Source of the DNA: CAJINA01 sp964636125
GTDB taxonomy: Bacteria; Desulfobacterota; Desulfobacteria; Desulfobacterales; CAJINA01
Length of the DNA: 64,000 bases
Direction: 5' to 3'
NCBI GenBank assembly: GCA_964636125.1
Contig: CAZWPX010000022.1
Location: 13,311 to 77,310, forward strand
Part shown: positions 63,298 to 64,000 of the stretch, in pieces
Numbering within the stretch: position 1 is the first letter of the stretch
How the letters are laid out: each line of letters starts with the position of its first letter
Made by a program: the position numbers and the translations under genes
The notes under the pieces: model-generated
What the model saw: only the letters and a program-made list of their open reading frames with translations
Told to the model about the DNA's origin: nothing
Database searches by the model: none

Positions 63298-63349
63298 TAT
63301 ACTGGCAGGGCCTTGAAAGAGACCGGGCCTCTGCACCGAGCCCTCTCCA

Positions 63350-63390
63350 ATCACCTGCCAGGGCGCCGGATGGGCCCACCCGCAGGTGAT
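63350..63390. other. Long hairpin between small membrane genes and HyuA operon
   Basis: ATCACCTGC and GCAGGTGAT are perfect 9-bp arms, with an inner GGGC/GCCC pair. No T tract follows on either strand. It could end transcription with Rho or be part of a processed leader. A second palindrome, CGTCAC-T-GTGACG, lies at 63443-63455. Confidence 0.5.
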
Positions 63391-63465
63391 CCCTCGCCGA
63401 AGAACCTGCAGTGTGGTTTACCTCCGGGTGCGGCCGGGTTGGCGTCACTGTGACGTCCGGACAGT

Positions 63466-63627
63466 CTACTGGGTATCGCCGTCTAATTTTTTTTCTGCAA
63501 TTTCTGATTTGTCTGTCACCTGACAGGCGGGTTTCATTCAAGTTGAGATGCCCATCTTCGGCAAAATGACGGCCTGTAGAAGATACCAGACCGCAATGAA
63601 TCCGATGAAAATAAATATTTCGTGCAT
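63466..63627 (-). CDS. Candidate selenoprotein: tiny membrane protein with in-frame UGA (53 aa with Sec30)
   Basis: An ordinary reading stops after MHEIFIFIGFIAVWYLLQAV, ILPKMGIST, at TGA (63538-63540). The frame then goes on as MKPACQVTDKSEIAEKKLDG and DTQ to TAG. Directly after the TGA, with 11 bases spacing, the mRNA can form CTGTC-AGGT-GACAG (63526-63513), the position and loop (A-G-G-U) expected for a bacterial SECIS element, as in fdhF. The product would be one membrane helix followed by T-U-M-K-P-A-C. I recall small membrane proteins ending in LPK-x-G-V-P-T-C-M as the Cys form, from memory and unchecked. AAAGGGG lies 9-10 bases before the ATG. Reading as selenoprotein is an inference. 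Confidence 0.65.
63513..63526 (-). promoter_or_regulatory. Candidate bacterial SECIS element
   Basis: Minus-strand RNA CUGUC-AGGU-GACAG: a perfect 5-bp stem with a G in the second loop position, 11 bases after the UGA and 16 bases from UGA to loop. This fits the known range for SelB recognition. Confidence 0.6.
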
Positions 63628-63653
63628 TGATTTGATCCCCTTTCTCATTTTTG

Positions 63654-63788
63654 TTACCGACAAGCTGCCCCCCGGGCCGCAACCCAGGGCCAGCGATTCA
63701 CCACACAGACCACGGAAACCGCCAGGAGCAGCATCACCAGGCCAAGGTGGCTGACATCCAGAAAAATGATGAAGCCCGGTGACAGCAT
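63654..63788 (-). CDS. Tiny hydrophobic protein upstream of the candidate selenoprotein (44 aa)
   Basis: MLSPGFIIFLDVSHLGLVML, LLAVSVVCVVNRWPW, then VAARGAACR: one or two membrane helices. The stop is 26 bases before the start of the Sec candidate, so both are likely one transcript. GAGG precedes the ATG with rather long spacing. It has no recognised family; it may be a fragment of a larger membrane protein or a true small subunit. Confidence 0.4.
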   Translation of the reverse strand: MLSPGFIIFLDVSHLGLVMLLLAVSVVCVVNRWPWVAARGAACR

Positions 63789-64000
63789 AATGCCATGCCT
63801 CAGCAGATATTACCACTTATTCCACGCGGTGCAACCAAAATCAACGGACTGGTCAATGTCGGGCGTGACGATGCGAGCTGGAACTATTTTTTAGCAACGC
63901 ACCCGATTTATTCTCAGTAGAACACCTTAACAAGATCACTTTAAACTTGATGCTCTCGTAAAAAGTCAAAATCAATTGAGCGGTCACTTTTGAGCATATG
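63789..64000. other. Right-edge stretch without a recognised gene
   Basis: No coding region was supported. TTTTTACGAGAGCATCAAG on the minus strand (about 63968-63950) looks like the end of a dispersed repeat. The region may hold the promoter for the two small membrane proteins. Confidence 0.3.

Noticed and set aside
63248..63682. Minus-strand 144-codon frame between HyuA and the small membrane genes
   Set aside because: It runs through the hairpins and over the Sec candidate in another frame, with no protein-like pattern.
63538..63816. 92-residue version of the small membrane protein
   Set aside because: The first 63 residues are not protein-like; the ATG at 63627 has a ribosome site and begins the membrane helix.

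Overview
The window looks like a draft-genome contig from an anaerobic, sulfate-reducer-like member of Desulfobacterota (Desulfobacteraceae/Desulfosarcina type). This is an inference from content: long secreted proteins with dockerin-like C-termini and DUF1566 domains, a TupABC tungstate importer, many multi-PAS and hybrid histidine kinases, a ferredoxin-nitroreductase, FmdB zinc ribbons, a two-CW protein and a candidate selenoprotein. No rRNA, tRNA, CRISPR array or intact transposase was recognised. A 10-N scaffold gap lies at 703-712.

Layout. 1-7.1 kb is AT-rich and partly decayed: a cysteine-rich protein behind a ferredoxin fragment broken by the gap, a seven-PAS hybrid kinase, a decayed dockerin protein and a repeat protein behind a candidate RNA attenuator. 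7.4-18.3 kb holds a giant secreted protein of about 3250 residues (DUF1566 pairs, two propeller-like blocks, Ig-like modules, a C13/legumain-like peptidase and a dockerin) with an 895-codon internal duplication, followed by a frameshifted dockerin gene. 18.3-18.7 kb carries gene debris, a short MITE copy and a second copy of the RNA-like element. 20.3-25.5 kb is a housekeeping block on the minus strand: nadA, a MOSC protein, metW, metX, metY and an HTH/two-CW protein. 25.6-26.8 kb is an SDR fused to a zinc-binding tail normally seen on signalling proteins. 26.8-27.8 kb is a graveyard of toxin and phosphoesterase fragments. 27.9-36.1 kb has cysS, an alpha/beta hydrolase, tupCBA with a dedicated HTH/substrate-binding regulator, and a GAF-HD-GYP/UspA pair. 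36.3-43.6 kb has a DegP-type protease, an OmpR-type two-component pair, small zinc or cysteine proteins and a DinG-like helicase. 43.9-47.9 kb is a full phosphorelay kinase. 48.2-56.4 kb is a metabolic cluster: SDR, ThDP enzyme, BASS transporter, second SDR, small protein, TetR regulator, ferredoxin-nitroreductase, FmdB protein and MFS transporter. 56.5-63.2 kb is a tight minus-strand operon: HyuA-like protein, histone-deacetylase-like protein with a zinc ribbon, EpmA-like ligase and a second phosphorelay kinase. 63.4-63.8 kb holds two tiny membrane proteins, one with an in-frame UGA followed by a SECIS-like hairpin.

How the genes fit together. The metYXW genes cover homoserine activation and sulfhydrylation. 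TupABC would supply tungstate for tungsten enzymes such as formate dehydrogenases, which in these bacteria are often selenoproteins too; this makes Sec use plausible, although no sel genes lie in the window. The strongest candidate novelties are the selenoprotein at 63466-63627, the RNA-like element shared by 7131-7243 and 18522-18625, the SDR-zinc tail fusion, the EELSxDLL repeat protein and the giant C13 peptidase/dockerin protein. A three-member MITE family (7.4, 18.4 and 56.4 kb) sits at gene edges and appears to supply stop codons.
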